Positions 1 to 8,386 of a stretch of 64,000 nucleotides of DNA are shown piece by piece. Position 1 is the first letter of the stretch, and the number at the start of each line of letters is the position of its first letter. The notes beneath the pieces are model-generated. The model was not told the DNA's origin, did not search any database, and worked only from the letters and a program-made list of their open reading frames with translations. Position numbers and translations under genes: made by a program. This DNA is from Brevibacillus parabrevis (GTDB lineage Bacteria; Bacillota; Bacilli; Brevibacillales; Brevibacillaceae), in assembly GCF_003710905.1 (NCBI RefSeq), contig NZ_RHHV01000023.1, positions 1 to 64,000 on the forward strand, read 5' to 3'.

Positions 1-16
1 CAGTTTTCAAAGAGCA
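1..16 (-). promoter_or_regulatory. boxA-type leader of an rRNA operon (edge)
   Basis: Read on the minus strand this is TGCTCTTTGAAAACTG, the form I recognise from Bacillales rRNA leaders and 16S-23S spacers, where it includes the boxA antitermination signal. It lies about 50 nt downstream of a good promoter pointing out of the window. The 16S gene itself would lie to the left and is not visible. Confidence 0.55.
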
Positions 17-64
17 TTTTGTTCTTCTTTTTGTCATCAGCACCTCGTGGCGCCGACCTTTTAA

Positions 65-93
65 ACTATATCATGTCTTCTTTTTAAAATCAA
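65..93 (-). promoter_or_regulatory. Sigma-A promoter for the presumed rRNA operon
   Basis: On the minus strand a -35 TTGATT (88-93) is separated by 17 bp from a -10 TATAGT (65-70), with A/T-rich sequence upstream that could act as an UP element. Transcription would start near 58 and run into the boxA-like leader at 1-16. That this is an rrn promoter is inferred from the leader. Confidence 0.5.
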
Positions 94-710
94 GGGTTAT
101 TTTTAGAAGTTCATGTTTTTTTCACTCTGTTTAAAAACCCTTTCAAAAGCGACAAGAGTTATCTTATCAAGTTCACGATCAAAACGCAAGTATAAAATCA
201 CTGGAATTTTAACCCATAAATCCACTGCGGAAAACCATGCGCAGCTTCTCCGCAAAACGGCTACAGCAGAAGATAGAAACGGTTCCAATCGTTCTTGCAT
301 TTGCAATGGCTGATCTATAGAAGATTGCTCCCGCACCTGCACTCGACCAGACAACAGCTGAAATGTCTTCTAATTGGGCTACTAAGTGCCCGTACAGCTA
401 TGAGTGATATTCTTCCGTAACCCCCTAGCAGCCATCACAAGGGCCTTAAAACGCATAGAAGTCATACTCTGGCTTCTCCCCCTCAAAAGCTTCACAAGCT
501 CTCCTTGCTTCAGCAGATGAACCGGGGTGCAATACATAATGCCTTTTTACAGGCGACTCGCTATTCAAGCTCGCCACAGCACCGAGCGAGCAGCAACAGA
601 CAGATGAAGCATCACCGCAAATGTATGCTTTCAGCGCAAACAGTTATATCGCAACACTCCGGCAAGAAGCGGAACAACAGTTGCCGACACGAGCAAAGAG
701 AGCCTTTCCA
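94..710. other. Non-coding or degraded stretch between groEL and the rrn leader
   Basis: About 600 bp without a convincing gene. Open frames exist on both strands, the longest on the minus strand ending at 103, but none has a Shine-Dalgarno sequence, an ATG start or a family I recognise. A minus-strand frame ending near 444 reads like a short C-terminus but has no clear start. It may be decayed coding sequence. Confidence 0.4.
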
Positions 711-743
711 ATAAAAAAAGAGACAGACATATGTCTGCCTCTT
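711..743 (-). terminator. Rho-independent terminator of groESL
   Basis: A near-perfect hairpin at 719-742 (one internal mismatch, arms around CATATG) is followed on the minus strand by a U-run from the A-tract at 711-718. It lies 27 bp past the groEL stop. Confidence 0.85.
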
Positions 744-769
744 CTTGCAGAAAACGGCGAGCCGCTTTC

Positions 770-2401
770 TTACATCATGCCCATACCGCCCATGCCACCC
801 ATATCTGGCATGCCCATAGGAGCTTTGTTTTCTTCTGGTTTGTCAGCAATTACTGCTTCTGTAGTCAGGAACATAGCCGCTACAGATGCAGCGTTGGACA
901 GTGCGGAGCGAGTTACTTTCGCTGCGTCAACGATACCAGCTTCGAGCATGTTCACATACTCTTCGCTCGCTGCGTTGAAACCAATGCCAACTGCTTCTTT
1001 TTTCAGACGCTCTACGATTACAGAACCTTCCAGCCCTGCGTTCGCAGCGATTTGACGAACTGGCTCTTCCAGGGAACGGAGTACGATTTGTACACCTACA
1101 GCCTCTTCGCCGTCTACTTTGATCGCTTCAACCGCTTTGATTGCGTTGATCAGAGTAGTACCACCGCCAGGTACGATACCTTCTTCTACTGCTGCGCGAG
1201 TAGAGTTCAGAGCGTCCTCGATGCGGAGTTTTTTCTCTTTCAATTCGGTTTCAGTAGCTGCACCGACTTTGATAACTGCTACGCCGCCAGCCAGTTTAGC
1301 CAGACGCTCTTGCAGTTTTTCGCGATCGAAATCGGAAGTAGTATCTTCGATTTGTTGACGGATTTGCGCTACGCGGCTTTCGATAGCTGCCTTGTCGCCA
1401 GCACCTTCAACAACAGTTGTGTTTTCTTTGGTAACCACGATTTTGCCAGCGCGGCCCAGTTGCTCCAGCTTGGTGGATTTCAGATCCAGACCGAGCTCTT
1501 CTGTAATCACTTCGCCACCAGTCAAAGCAGCGATGTCTTGCAGCATAGCTTTGCGGCGATCGCCGAAGCCAGGAGCTTTTACCGCTACAGCTGTGAAGGT
1601 ACCACGCAGTTTGTTCACTACGAGAGTAGCCAGCGCTTCGCCTTCCACATCTTCAGCGATGATCAGGAGTGGTTTGCCGCTTTGTACTACTTGCTCCAGT
1701 ACAGGCAGAACTTCCTGGATGTTGGAGATTTTTTTGTCAGTGATCAGGATGTAAGGGTTGTTCAGAACCGCTTCCATCTTGTCAGTGTCAGTGATCATGT
1801 AAGGGGAAGCGTAGCCGCGGTCAAATTGCATACCTTCTACTACTTCCAGTTCCGTTACGAAACCTTTGGATTCTTCAACGGTGATTACGCCGTCTTTACC
1901 CACTTTTTCCATAGCTTCAGCGATCAGGTTACCAACTTCTTGATCGTCAGCGGAAATCGCAGCTACTTGTGCGATAGAAGATTTGTTTTCAACTGGTTTC
2001 GCGATGGATTTGATTTCTTCCACAGCAGCGCGAACAGCTTTTTCCATACCGCGACGGATTACCATCGGGTTAGCGCCAGCTGTTACGTTTTTCAAACCTT
2101 CACGGATCATAGCTGCAGCCAGAACAGTTGCAGTGGTTGTACCGTCACCCGCGATGTCGTTTGTTTTGGTAGCAACTTCTTTAACCAGTTGCGCACCCAT
2201 GTTTTCGTAAGCGTCTTCCAGCTCGATTTCTTTCGCGATGGTTACGCCGTCGTTTGTAATGAGTGGAGAACCGAATTTTTTCTCCAGAACCACGTTACGG
2301 CCTTTTGGACCGAGGGTTACTTTAACCGCATTTGCCAAAGTTTCCACACCGCGGAGCATGGAGCGGCGAGCGTCTTCAGAGAATTTGACTTGTTTTGCCA
2401 T
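770..2401 (-). CDS. groEL: 60 kDa chaperonin GroEL
   Basis: A 543-residue chaperonin subunit that assembles into two seven-membered rings and folds proteins inside the GroES-capped cavity using ATP. The sequence is full length: the N-terminus reads MAKQVKFSEDARRSMLRGVE, the nucleotide-binding GDGTTTA motif is near residue 86, and the protein ends in the Gly-Gly-Met tail typical of cytosolic GroEL. A strong AGGAGG lies just before the ATG. It is the second gene of the groES-groEL operon and closes with the hairpin at 711-743. Heat-shock control through the CIRCE operator ahead of groES is expected. Identification is secure. Confidence 0.98.
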   Translation of the reverse strand: MAKQVKFSEDARRSMLRGVETLANAVKVTLGPKGRNVVLEKKFGSPLITNDGVTIAKEIELEDAYENMGAQLVKEVATKTNDIAGDGTTTATVLAAAMIREGLKNVTAGANPMVIRRGMEKAVRAAVEEIKSIAKPVENKSSIAQVAAISADDQEVGNLIAEAMEKVGKDGVITVEESKGFVTELEVVEGMQFDRGYASPYMITDTDKMEAVLNNPYILITDKKISNIQEVLPVLEQVVQSGKPLLIIAEDVEGEALATLVVNKLRGTFTAVAVKAPGFGDRRKAMLQDIAALTGGEVITEELGLDLKSTKLEQLGRAGKIVVTKENTTVVEGAGDKAAIESRVAQIRQQIEDTTSDFDREKLQERLAKLAGGVAVIKVGAATETELKEKKLRIEDALNSTRAAVEEGIVPGGGTTLINAIKAVEAIKVDGEEAVGVQIVLRSLEEPVRQIAANAGLEGSVIVERLKKEAVGIGFNAASEEYVNMLEAGIVDAAKVTRSALSNAASVAAMFLTTEAVIADKPEENKAPMGMPDMGGMGGMGMM

Positions 2402-2456
2402 CTAATCTCTACCTCCTGATATGTGTTTTGTCGTTCGACTTCCTATGTCAAGAGCC

Positions 2457-2741
2457 TTAACCGATGATCGCGAGGATATCGGATTCGCGCAGCACGAGGT
2501 ATTCTTTATTGTCTACCTTAACTTCAGTACCAGCGTATTTGGAGAAGATTACTTTATCGCCTTCTTTTACTTCCAGAGCGATGCGCTCGCCGTTGTCAGC
2601 AACACGGCCAGAACCAACTGCGATTACTCGGCCTTCTTGCGGTTTTTCCTTTGCAGAATCAGGCAAAACGATACCGCTTGCAGTCGTTTCGTCTTTGGAG
2701 ATAGCTTCGATTACCACACGGTCACCCAATGGCTTAAGCAC
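2457..2741 (-). CDS. groES: 10 kDa co-chaperonin GroES
   Basis: The 94-residue lid of the GroEL chamber. I start it at the GTG at 2741 because the mature family begins (M)LKPLGDRVV and a GAGGAGGG Shine-Dalgarno sits eight bases upstream; an in-frame ATG farther upstream would run through the CIRCE operator. The flexible mobile loop that binds GroEL is visible around residues 16-32 (SKDETTASGIVLPDSA). It precedes groEL by 55 bp in the same transcript. The GTG start is slightly unusual for such a highly expressed gene. Confidence 0.96.
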   Translation of the reverse strand: MLKPLGDRVVIEAISKDETTASGIVLPDSAKEKPQEGRVIAVGSGRVADNGERIALEVKEGDKVIFSKYAGTEVKVDNKEYLVLRESDILAIIG

Positions 2742-2787
2742 TAAAAACACCCTCCTCAAAAAATGTAGGTAAACAAAGTTTCTGTTG

Positions 2788-2814
2788 TTAGCACTCATAA
2801 CAGTTGAGTGCTAA
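2788..2814 (-). promoter_or_regulatory. CIRCE operator (HrcA site)
   Basis: A perfect inverted repeat TTAGCACTC-N9-GAGTGCTAA, the canonical CIRCE element bound by the heat-shock repressor HrcA. It lies just downstream of the predicted groES start of transcription. hrcA itself is not in the window. Confidence 0.97.
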
Positions 2815-2826
2815 CACCCAATTCCT

Positions 2827-2855
2827 ATAATAATGAATCGCTATGTACTTTGCAA
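2827..2855 (-). promoter_or_regulatory. Sigma-A promoter of groESL
   Basis: On the minus strand TTGCAA (2850-2855) and TATTAT (2827-2832) are separated by 17 bp. Transcription would start near 2820, so the CIRCE element begins within the first few transcribed bases, the usual arrangement for HrcA repression. Confidence 0.75.
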
Positions 2856-3004
2856 GTAGTTTCCCTCATTTTTTCCCAACCGCTCGTCTCGATTTGCCGT
2901 TCTTCTACTAGATGACTTTTTCTAGCAGACGGTTCTAGCAATCAGTCTGTCTCATATAAATCAAACATACGATCAGACAAGCCTGCCAAGGAGGGAAATG
3001 TTCC

Positions 3005-4348
3005 ATGCAAAAATGGCTCTGGATCGGCTTGATTGCCCTCGGTGTGCTGGGGATCAGCCGTTTGTTCTCATCGGACACCACTTCCTTTATACGGGTAAAT
3101 ATCTACCCTGCCGACATCTACTGGGACGGACGCAAAATCGCCACAGGCAATGCGCAAGGGTATTATGTAGAGAGAGGCCAGGAGTTGCCCGCTTCCCTGG
3201 AATATCGCGGAACGCTTTACGTCCCTCTTTCCATGATCGGGCGGCATCTCAACAAACCTGTCGGCTGGGACGAATCCTCGCATTTTGCCTGGGTTGGTCA
3301 GCCTCCGACAGTCCCGACCGAGCTGTCGTCAGAAGTCAGCGGCTCCCCTGCTCCATCGTCTCCCAAAGCGGAGGACGCCATACCCGCTACCGCACCAGCT
3401 CAAAACGCTCCGGCAAAAACGGCCGATTCGGGAGATGCTTCAATGAAATCATCTGCTACGCTTTTTGGCATGACAATCGGCATGTCCTCCGATGAGGTCA
3501 AAAAGCTGTTGGGCGAACCGGCTCGCAAAGACCCGAGCAGTCTCGGCTATGAATGGTGGGTGTACAATCGCGATCCGGCCAAGTTCGTGCAGGTGGGCAT
3601 CGCAAGCGGCAAAGTCGTCGATCTCTACTCTCTCGCCCCGGATGCAGCACTTGGCAACATCGGCGTGGGCAGCAGCCTGCAAGCATTGGAGCGCCAGTAC
3701 CCTCTGCAAAATACAATCACCTTTTCCTATATGGGAGCGAACATCCAGATCACCAACCAAAAGCAGCAGCGCCCGCTCGTCATGAAAGACGGAGTCCCGC
3801 ACATTTTTTATTTGGACAAGCAAAATGGCAACAAAGTGACCGGGTTGCGCATGATCGACACGCAAATGCTTTTGCGCGGCGGATTTTACGAGACGAAATG
3901 GTCCTACCAAGGGCAAGCGCCTGACTTCGATCCTCCAGCCCTGAATGTAGGCCAACGGGAACAAGTCAACCTCGCCAACGAACGGCAGACCATCGATCTC
4001 GTCAACGTCACCCGCTACCGCTACAAGCTGCCTCCCCTGCAATGGAACGAGGAAGCTGCCCAGGTTGCCAGAGGGCACAGCCTTGATATGGAAACAAACG
4101 ATTACTTCGACCACATCTCCCCGACGACCGGAAGCAGTCCTTTTGACCGTCTGAAGCAAGCGAATATCACCTACAGCATGGCGGGGGAAAATATTGCGGC
4201 AGGTTACCCCGACGCCATTGAAGCGCACGAAAGCTGGATGAACAGTCCCGGGCACAGGAAAAACATCCTGGAAAAGGACTTCACCCAGCTAGGTGTCGGG
4301 GTCATCACTGATTATTTCACCCAAGCGTTCCTTACTCCCAACAAGTGA
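3005..4348 (+). CDS. Secreted or membrane-anchored CAP-domain protein, YlbC-like
   Basis: A 447-residue protein with an N-terminal signal-anchor (residues 1-20), a copper-amine-oxidase-like stalk segment (about 25-95), a Pro/Ala/Ser-rich linker, a CAP-associated region (about 145-300) and a C-terminal CAP (SCP/PR1-like) domain from about 320. CAP hallmarks are the His in ARGHSLDMETNDYFDHIS near 357, GENIAAGY and SPGHRKNIL near 414. B. subtilis YlbC and YkwD share this layout; the biochemical role of bacterial CAP proteins is poorly defined. An AAGGAGGG precedes the ATG by about ten bases. It is one of few plus-strand genes, divergent from groESL and convergent with the next gene. Confidence 0.85.
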   Translation: MQKWLWIGLIALGVLGISRLFSSDTTSFIRVNIYPADIYWDGRKIATGNAQGYYVERGQELPASLEYRGTLYVPLSMIGRHLNKPVGWDESSHFAWVGQPPTVPTELSSEVSGSPAPSSPKAEDAIPATAPAQNAPAKTADSGDASMKSSATLFGMTIGMSSDEVKKLLGEPARKDPSSLGYEWWVYNRDPAKFVQVGIASGKVVDLYSLAPDAALGNIGVGSSLQALERQYPLQNTITFSYMGANIQITNQKQQRPLVMKDGVPHIFYLDKQNGNKVTGLRMIDTQMLLRGGFYETKWSYQGQAPDFDPPALNVGQREQVNLANERQTIDLVNVTRYRYKLPPLQWNEEAAQVARGHSLDMETNDYFDHISPTTGSSPFDRLKQANITYSMAGENIAAGYPDAIEAHESWMNSPGHRKNILEKDFTQLGVGVITDYFTQAFLTPNK

Positions 4349-4355
4349 TCCTTCC

Positions 4356-4775
4356 TCAGCGCAATTGAACGTTCGCCCGCAACTGATCCACCGCGCCTGT
4401 AAACTCGACCACGACCGTCTCGTACTCTTTCGTGTGCAAAATCAGCCAGGGACGTCTTCCGCCTTTTTTGGGCATGATGACGAACATCTCGGCAATGTCG
4501 GTATCCAAACTAGCCGAGGCAAGCTTCAACCGCTTGGGAGGAGCCAACGGTATTTTCACAATCATCACATGGTCCAAAGACGGGTTCAGTTCCTGCACTC
4601 GCCCACTCACTGTCGCAAGCAGCTGCTCCGCTTCTTTTTGAAACACGTCTGAATTGGCAAACGTGGCGACAACCTGCTGCTTGTCGGAATCGAACAACTC
4701 TACCTGCTCTGCACCAACTGCGGAACCGGACGAAAAGAACAGAGTCAAACATAAAATCAGCCACATGGTTTGCAA
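4356..4775 (-). CDS. Small secreted protein of unknown function
   Basis: A 139-residue protein with a clear Sec signal peptide (hydrophobic residues 4-15, likely cleavage after AVGA near 22) and no lipobox. The mature part is mixed alpha/beta, rich in Val and Lys, with no motif I recognise. AGGGAGGTG precedes the ATG. Its stop lies seven bases from the end of the convergent CAP gene, so the two may interfere at their 3' ends. Exported by sequence; function unknown. Confidence 0.7.
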   Translation of the reverse strand: MQTMWLILCLTLFFSSGSAVGAEQVELFDSDKQQVVATFANSDVFQKEAEQLLATVSGRVQELNPSLDHVMIVKIPLAPPKRLKLASASLDTDIAEMFVIMPKKGGRRPWLILHTKEYETVVVEFTGAVDQLRANVQLR

Positions 4776-4842
4776 GCACCTCCCTTATTAACTTTTCTAG
4801 TATCTCCCACCTGTTTGCAAAGTCATGCCAACCGCTTGGCAA

Positions 4843-4886
4843 TAAAAAAAGACCCGCTGCTATCCATTCCATAGCACGGGTCTTCT
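4843..4886 (-). terminator. Terminator downstream of tatC
   Basis: A stem with arms around GACCCG and CGGGTC, extended by TGCTAT/ATAGCA, ends on the minus strand in a U-run (A-tract 4843-4849). It closes the tat transcription unit, whose last stop is at 4897. Confidence 0.85.
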
Positions 4887-4896
4887 TTCGTATAAG

Positions 4897-5673
4897 TTAT
4901 CGTACCAGCTCGTCCGTTTCGTAGCTGCCGTATTCTTTTTCCCACTCGGCTTCTTCGCGCAGCTGCTTGCGGTACACGATGCGCGACAGCCAAATGCTCA
5001 TCTCGTACAGCAGCAAAAGCGGAATCGTCACCATGATGTCGCTGACAATCTCAGGTGGCGTCAGCGTAATCCCGACTACAGCCAGTCCGAAATAGGCCAA
5101 CCGTCTTACTTTTGCCAACCTCATCGGGTTGAGGATGCGCAGACGGGTGAGGAACATCACGATGATCGGCAGTTGGAACAAAATGCCGAACGGGATGACC
5201 ATGTTGAACAGGAAGCCAAAATACTCGGCGATTCCGTAATTGGGGTCAGCCCCGATCGTCGCAGTCATGCCGGTCATGAACTGCATGATCATCGGAAATA
5301 CGACGTAATAACCAAACAAAATGCCTACGATAAAAAGCAAACAGGCCGCCGGAATAAAGTAAAGCGAACCGCGTCGCTCACGTTCCTCCAAACCTGGCGA
5401 AACGAAGCGCCAAAGATGGAACAAGGCGACAGGCAGCGCCGCCACCGCACCAATCAAAAAGGCAAACTGCATGTACACGCGAAGAGCATCGGATGGATGC
5501 AGGGAAATAATCGGCACTCCATCGGCAATCGGCTCTTGCTTCAAGTATTCAATCAACGGACCGGCAAAGTAAAAACCGGCTATCAGCGCGACGACAAACA
5601 CCGCCAGCACCCATATGATGCGCCTGCGCAACTCCGTCAGGTGTTCAACCACTGTCATTTCACGATCTCTCAT
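4897..5673 (-). CDS. tatC: Sec-independent (twin-arginine) translocase subunit TatC
   Basis: A multispanning receptor of the Tat pathway, which exports folded proteins bearing an RR signal. The 258-residue product shows the conserved cytoplasmic start MTVVEHLTELRRRI and six hydrophobic segments. I prefer the ATG at 5673, where AAGGTGG is well placed, over a GTG three codons upstream; the internal ATG at MTVVEHL is another possibility. It follows tatA by about 20 bp, a minimal TatAC system as in Bacillus. No protein with an obvious twin-arginine signal is encoded in the window. Confidence 0.93.
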   Translation of the reverse strand: MRDREMTVVEHLTELRRRIIWVLAVFVVALIAGFYFAGPLIEYLKQEPIADGVPIISLHPSDALRVYMQFAFLIGAVAALPVALFHLWRFVSPGLEERERRGSLYFIPAACLLFIVGILFGYYVVFPMIMQFMTGMTATIGADPNYGIAEYFGFLFNMVIPFGILFQLPIIVMFLTRLRILNPMRLAKVRRLAYFGLAVVGITLTPPEIVSDIMVTIPLLLLYEMSIWLSRIVYRKQLREEAEWEKEYGSYETDELVR

Positions 5674-5691
5674 GGCAACCACCTTACCTGA

Positions 5692-6051
5692 TTATGCCTT
5701 CTGCTGCTCTTTCTCCATCTGAAGGCGTTCCAATTCCAGCTTTTCACGAATTTCCTTTTCCAAGCGCTCGCGCTCCAGACGTTCGCGAACTTCACGCTCG
5801 ATTTTTTCACGATCAAAAGCGTCCTTCTCGGTCACGACTGCCGCTTTCGCCGGAGCTTCTTTGGCAGCCAGCTCCTTTTTCTTCGCTTCGTCGTCCTCAT
5901 CGTCATCGCTAGTCAAACTGCGCGTAGCGTTTTTAAACTCTTTCAGCGTGTGTCCCACGGCGCGTCCAAGCTCCGGGAGTTTTTTCGGGCCGAACAGCAC
6001 CAACGCCAACACGAGAATCAGAATCAATCCAGGAATCCCAATCGAACTCAT
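5692..6051 (-). CDS. tatA: Twin-arginine translocase subunit TatA (long charged tail)
   Basis: A 119-residue protein with the TatA signature: a short periplasmic start, one transmembrane helix (about 3-20), the FGPKKLPELGRAVG hinge and an amphipathic helix. I use the ATG at 6051 because AAGGAG lies eight bases upstream. The family usually ends after about 60-90 residues; here a further stretch, rich in Glu/Arg/Lys and predicted helical (ERLERERLEKEIREKLE), extends the tail, preceded by an acidic DDDEDDE patch. It pairs with tatC downstream. No TatB is needed in Gram-positives. Confidence 0.92.
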   Translation of the reverse strand: MSSIGIPGLILILVLALVLFGPKKLPELGRAVGHTLKEFKNATRSLTSDDDEDDEAKKKELAAKEAPAKAAVVTEKDAFDREKIEREVRERLERERLEKEIREKLELERLQMEKEQQKA

Positions 6052-6092
6052 TTTCTTCACTCCTTTTTCCTGTTATTTGCCAGTCTAACCAG

Positions 6093-7094
6093 CTAACACT
6101 TCCGTAAACCGCCATAACCGAGTCTCGTCATGTCAGAAGCAACAATTCGTTCTCCTGCAAGAATCCGCGGCAAAAACACATCAAATGAAGTGAACGGCTC
6201 ATGCATCACAGCTCCAGGAAGGCCGAGAATTGGAACTTCCCCTTTATAGGCAACCATCAGCATGGAGCCAGGCAGCATCGGCGTTCCGTATCGAACCACT
6301 TCCGCTCCTACACCTGCGATCGCTCCCGGCGTCCTGTCATCCGGATCGACGGACATACCGCCCGTGACGAGCACCAGATCGACGCCTTCGTCGAGGAACG
6401 AGTGAATTTGCTGTTCAATCGCTTCCTTGTCGTCAGGAGCAAAACGTTGGTCCACAACAGTAGAGCCGAGCGCTTCCACTTTGTTCCGAATCACCGGGCC
6501 GAACTTGTCCGCAATTCTGCCGGAGAATACTTCCCCTCCGGTCGTAACGAGACCGACTCGCTTCTCCTCAAACGACTTCACCTGAATAATCGGGCCGTCA
6601 AACTGCTTGACCAACTGTTCCAGTTCAATGATGCGCGTCTCCTCGATGATCAGGGGAATAATTCTCGTGGCAGCCAAAGTATGCCCCGGATGCACGATTT
6701 GATCACCGTACATGGTGGAAAAGGCAATTCCCTCCAGCGTGTTCAAGGCATGCACCGCTTCTTCGTTGATCTTGGCAAGGCCAGTCCGCGATGCTTTCAT
6801 CGATACTTTGCCCTCGTACGGAGGCGTCAGCGTCAAGCCTTGCCCGGATACGGCCTTGGCAATCCGAATGCCTGCCTCTTCTTCATGAATGAAGCCCTCA
6901 GGCATTTCCAGCACGTAAATGTGCTCCTTGCCGATGGACAAAAGCGGCTCAATATCCGCTTCGGTCACGACATGTCCTTTTTTAAACAGGCGGCCTTTAA
7001 ACTCGCCAGGCAAAATTTGCGTCATGTCGTGCGGCAGCATCATGCCGATGGCTTCCCGCACTGGAACTTCCCGCATTTTCGGTTTTTCTACCAA
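6093..7094 (-). CDS. Molybdopterin-binding (MoCF/MoeA-like) protein
   Basis: A 333-residue protein with a C-terminal molybdopterin-binding fold: VGLVTTGGEVFSGRI, a nucleotide-type loop VTGGMSVDPDDRTPGAI (compare TGGxS in MoeA and MogA), and LPGAVMHEPFTSFD. It is shorter than classical MoeA (about 400 residues), so a role in molybdate insertion is likely but not certain. I use the TTG at 7094, which overlaps the stop of the upstream moaB-like gene and has GGGGAGG six bases before; ATG codons further in are alternatives. Translational coupling with the upstream gene is likely. Confidence 0.8.
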   Translation of the reverse strand: MVEKPKMREVPVREAIGMMLPHDMTQILPGEFKGRLFKKGHVVTEADIEPLLSIGKEHIYVLEMPEGFIHEEEAGIRIAKAVSGQGLTLTPPYEGKVSMKASRTGLAKINEEAVHALNTLEGIAFSTMYGDQIVHPGHTLAATRIIPLIIEETRIIELEQLVKQFDGPIIQVKSFEEKRVGLVTTGGEVFSGRIADKFGPVIRNKVEALGSTVVDQRFAPDDKEAIEQQIHSFLDEGVDLVLVTGGMSVDPDDRTPGAIAGVGAEVVRYGTPMLPGSMLMVAYKGEVPILGLPGAVMHEPFTSFDVFLPRILAGERIVASDMTRLGYGGLRKC

Positions 7095-7603
7095 CCCAAT
7101 CCTCCCCAATCTTCGTTGGCTTCCCCTGTTCCTTGCAAAATGTGCAAAGCGTCCGCGAGCATGTCGCCGATCGCATTAAAACAGATTTCGACCCCTTTAG
7201 GGTTTCCAGGGAGGTTAATGATGAGCGAGTTGCCGCGCGTACCCGCAACAGCGCGCGTCAGCATCGCACGGCGGGATTGCTGCAAGCCGGCACGGCGCAT
7301 TTCTTCCGCCAGCCCCGGTACAGGCCGGTCGATGACCCATTCTGTCACTTCCGGCGTAACATCGCGCGGGCTGAGCCCTGTCCCGCCAGTGACGATCAGC
7401 AGGTCGCATTTTTCACGATCCACCAGCTCAATCATATGCTCCTGCAAGTCTTCCATATCATCAGTAACGGCACGGTAGACAGCAACATCTACGTCCAGCC
7501 AATCCCTTGTCAGATTGCGGATGATGGGAATCCGATCATCTGCCCGATCTCCTCTGGCAATCGAATCACTCGCCGAGATAACGCCTACCTTCCATTTACC
7601 CAC
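7088..7603 (-). CDS. moaB: Molybdenum cofactor biosynthesis protein MoaB/MogA family
   Basis: A 171-residue protein of the family that adenylylates molybdopterin before metal insertion. Conserved features include VGVISASDS near the N-terminus, LLIVTGGTGLSPRDVTPE around residue 68 and NSLIINLPGNPKGV near 126. It starts with GTG after GGAGGA. It overlaps the MoeA-like gene by a few bases, so the two cofactor steps are probably co-expressed. In B. subtilis moaC and rex occupy this position between ydiF and tat; here neither is present. Confidence 0.85.
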   Translation of the reverse strand: MGKWKVGVISASDSIARGDRADDRIPIIRNLTRDWLDVDVAVYRAVTDDMEDLQEHMIELVDREKCDLLIVTGGTGLSPRDVTPEVTEWVIDRPVPGLAEEMRRAGLQQSRRAMLTRAVAGTRGNSLIINLPGNPKGVEICFNAIGDMLADALHILQGTGEANEDWGGLGW

Positions 7604-7702
7604 AGTTCATTCCTCCGTTTTCTCATTCGTTCATATTGTACACTTTTTTGTCCATAGTGTAGAGAGAATAGCGCGAAAAAGGAAGCGCCTGACACAAAAC
7701 CT

Positions 7703-8281
7703 TCACGATTGAAAATAGCCTTTTTCCGTTACAATCCCGTCAAGCCGGATGTCGTGAGGCTCCAGCGGGACATGCTCCACGACCTGCATGGAGAAGCCAA
7801 CCCCTACTAAAAACGGCAGTCTGTCCAGTCCAGCCAAAAAGCGATCGTAAAACCCGCCGCCGTAGCCCATTCTGCCGCCATGCCTGTCAAAAGCGACACC
7901 TGGCACAACTACGGCCTCCAACAGAGACACATCCGCTTCCTCTGCTTTTTCCGGGTCCGGCTCCATAATTCCGTACACGCCCTGCTTCAGCATATGTTCT
8001 CCGGTAAATCGGTAAGGGATTAATCGGCGCTGCTCGACCAAAGCAAGCGGCAGCCAAACTTCCTGGCCTCTGTTCATCGCTTCCCGAATGAAAGGCAAGA
8101 TGTCTACTTCGTCGCCAAACGGATGGAAGGCAAAAATCGCCCTGGCACTGGCAATCCGCTCATTCTCCAGAAGGTGACGGCATATGTGCGCAGAATACTG
8201 CTCTCGCTCACTTGCCGGAAGCGCTTTTCGCCTCTCCAAAATATGGCTTCGCAGCTGCTTTTTATTCGTTTTTTGGTCCAT
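7703..8281 (-). CDS. 5-formyltetrahydrofolate cyclo-ligase
   Basis: Converts 5-formyl-THF to 5,10-methenyl-THF with ATP, recycling an inhibitory folate. The 192-residue product carries the family motifs: the early Lys/Arg segment (KKQLRSHILERRKAL), substrate loop FHPFGDEVDI, VPGVAFDRHGGRMGYGGGFYDRFL near 135-158 and a late LDGIVTEKG. I start at the ATG at 8281, preceded by GAAAGGAGAGGGG, not at the GTG nine codons upstream. It is divergent from the ABC-F gene at 8387. Often named fthC, ygfA or yqgN. Confidence 0.92.
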   Translation of the reverse strand: MDQKTNKKQLRSHILERRKALPASEREQYSAHICRHLLENERIASARAIFAFHPFGDEVDILPFIREAMNRGQEVWLPLALVEQRRLIPYRFTGEHMLKQGVYGIMEPDPEKAEEADVSLLEAVVVPGVAFDRHGGRMGYGGGFYDRFLAGLDRLPFLVGVGFSMQVVEHVPLEPHDIRLDGIVTEKGYFQS

Positions 8282-8328
8282 GGCGGCTTGTCCCCTCTCC
8301 TTTCGCACAAGGACCGCGTCCTGAAGGC

Positions 8329-8358
8329 TTGTCCCGTGCGCTCTCTCTAGGCTACACT
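8329..8358 (+). promoter_or_regulatory. Candidate sigma-A promoter of the ABC-F gene
   Basis: TTGTCC (8329-8334) and TACACT (8353-8358) are spaced by 18 bp, about 29 bp upstream of the ABC-F start. Reasonable but not strong matches. Confidence 0.4.
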
Positions 8359-8386
8359 TGCATTACTATATAAAGAGGTGAATCAG

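Noticed and set aside
103..354. An 83-codon minus-strand frame near the left edge
   Set aside because: TTG start without Shine-Dalgarno, ends just before the rrn promoter, no recognisable family; kept only as part of the region note.
731..2419. A 562-codon plus-strand frame opposite groEL
   Set aside because: It is the antisense frame of a strongly biased gene; composition is Phe/Cys/Tyr-rich and no ribosome site is present.
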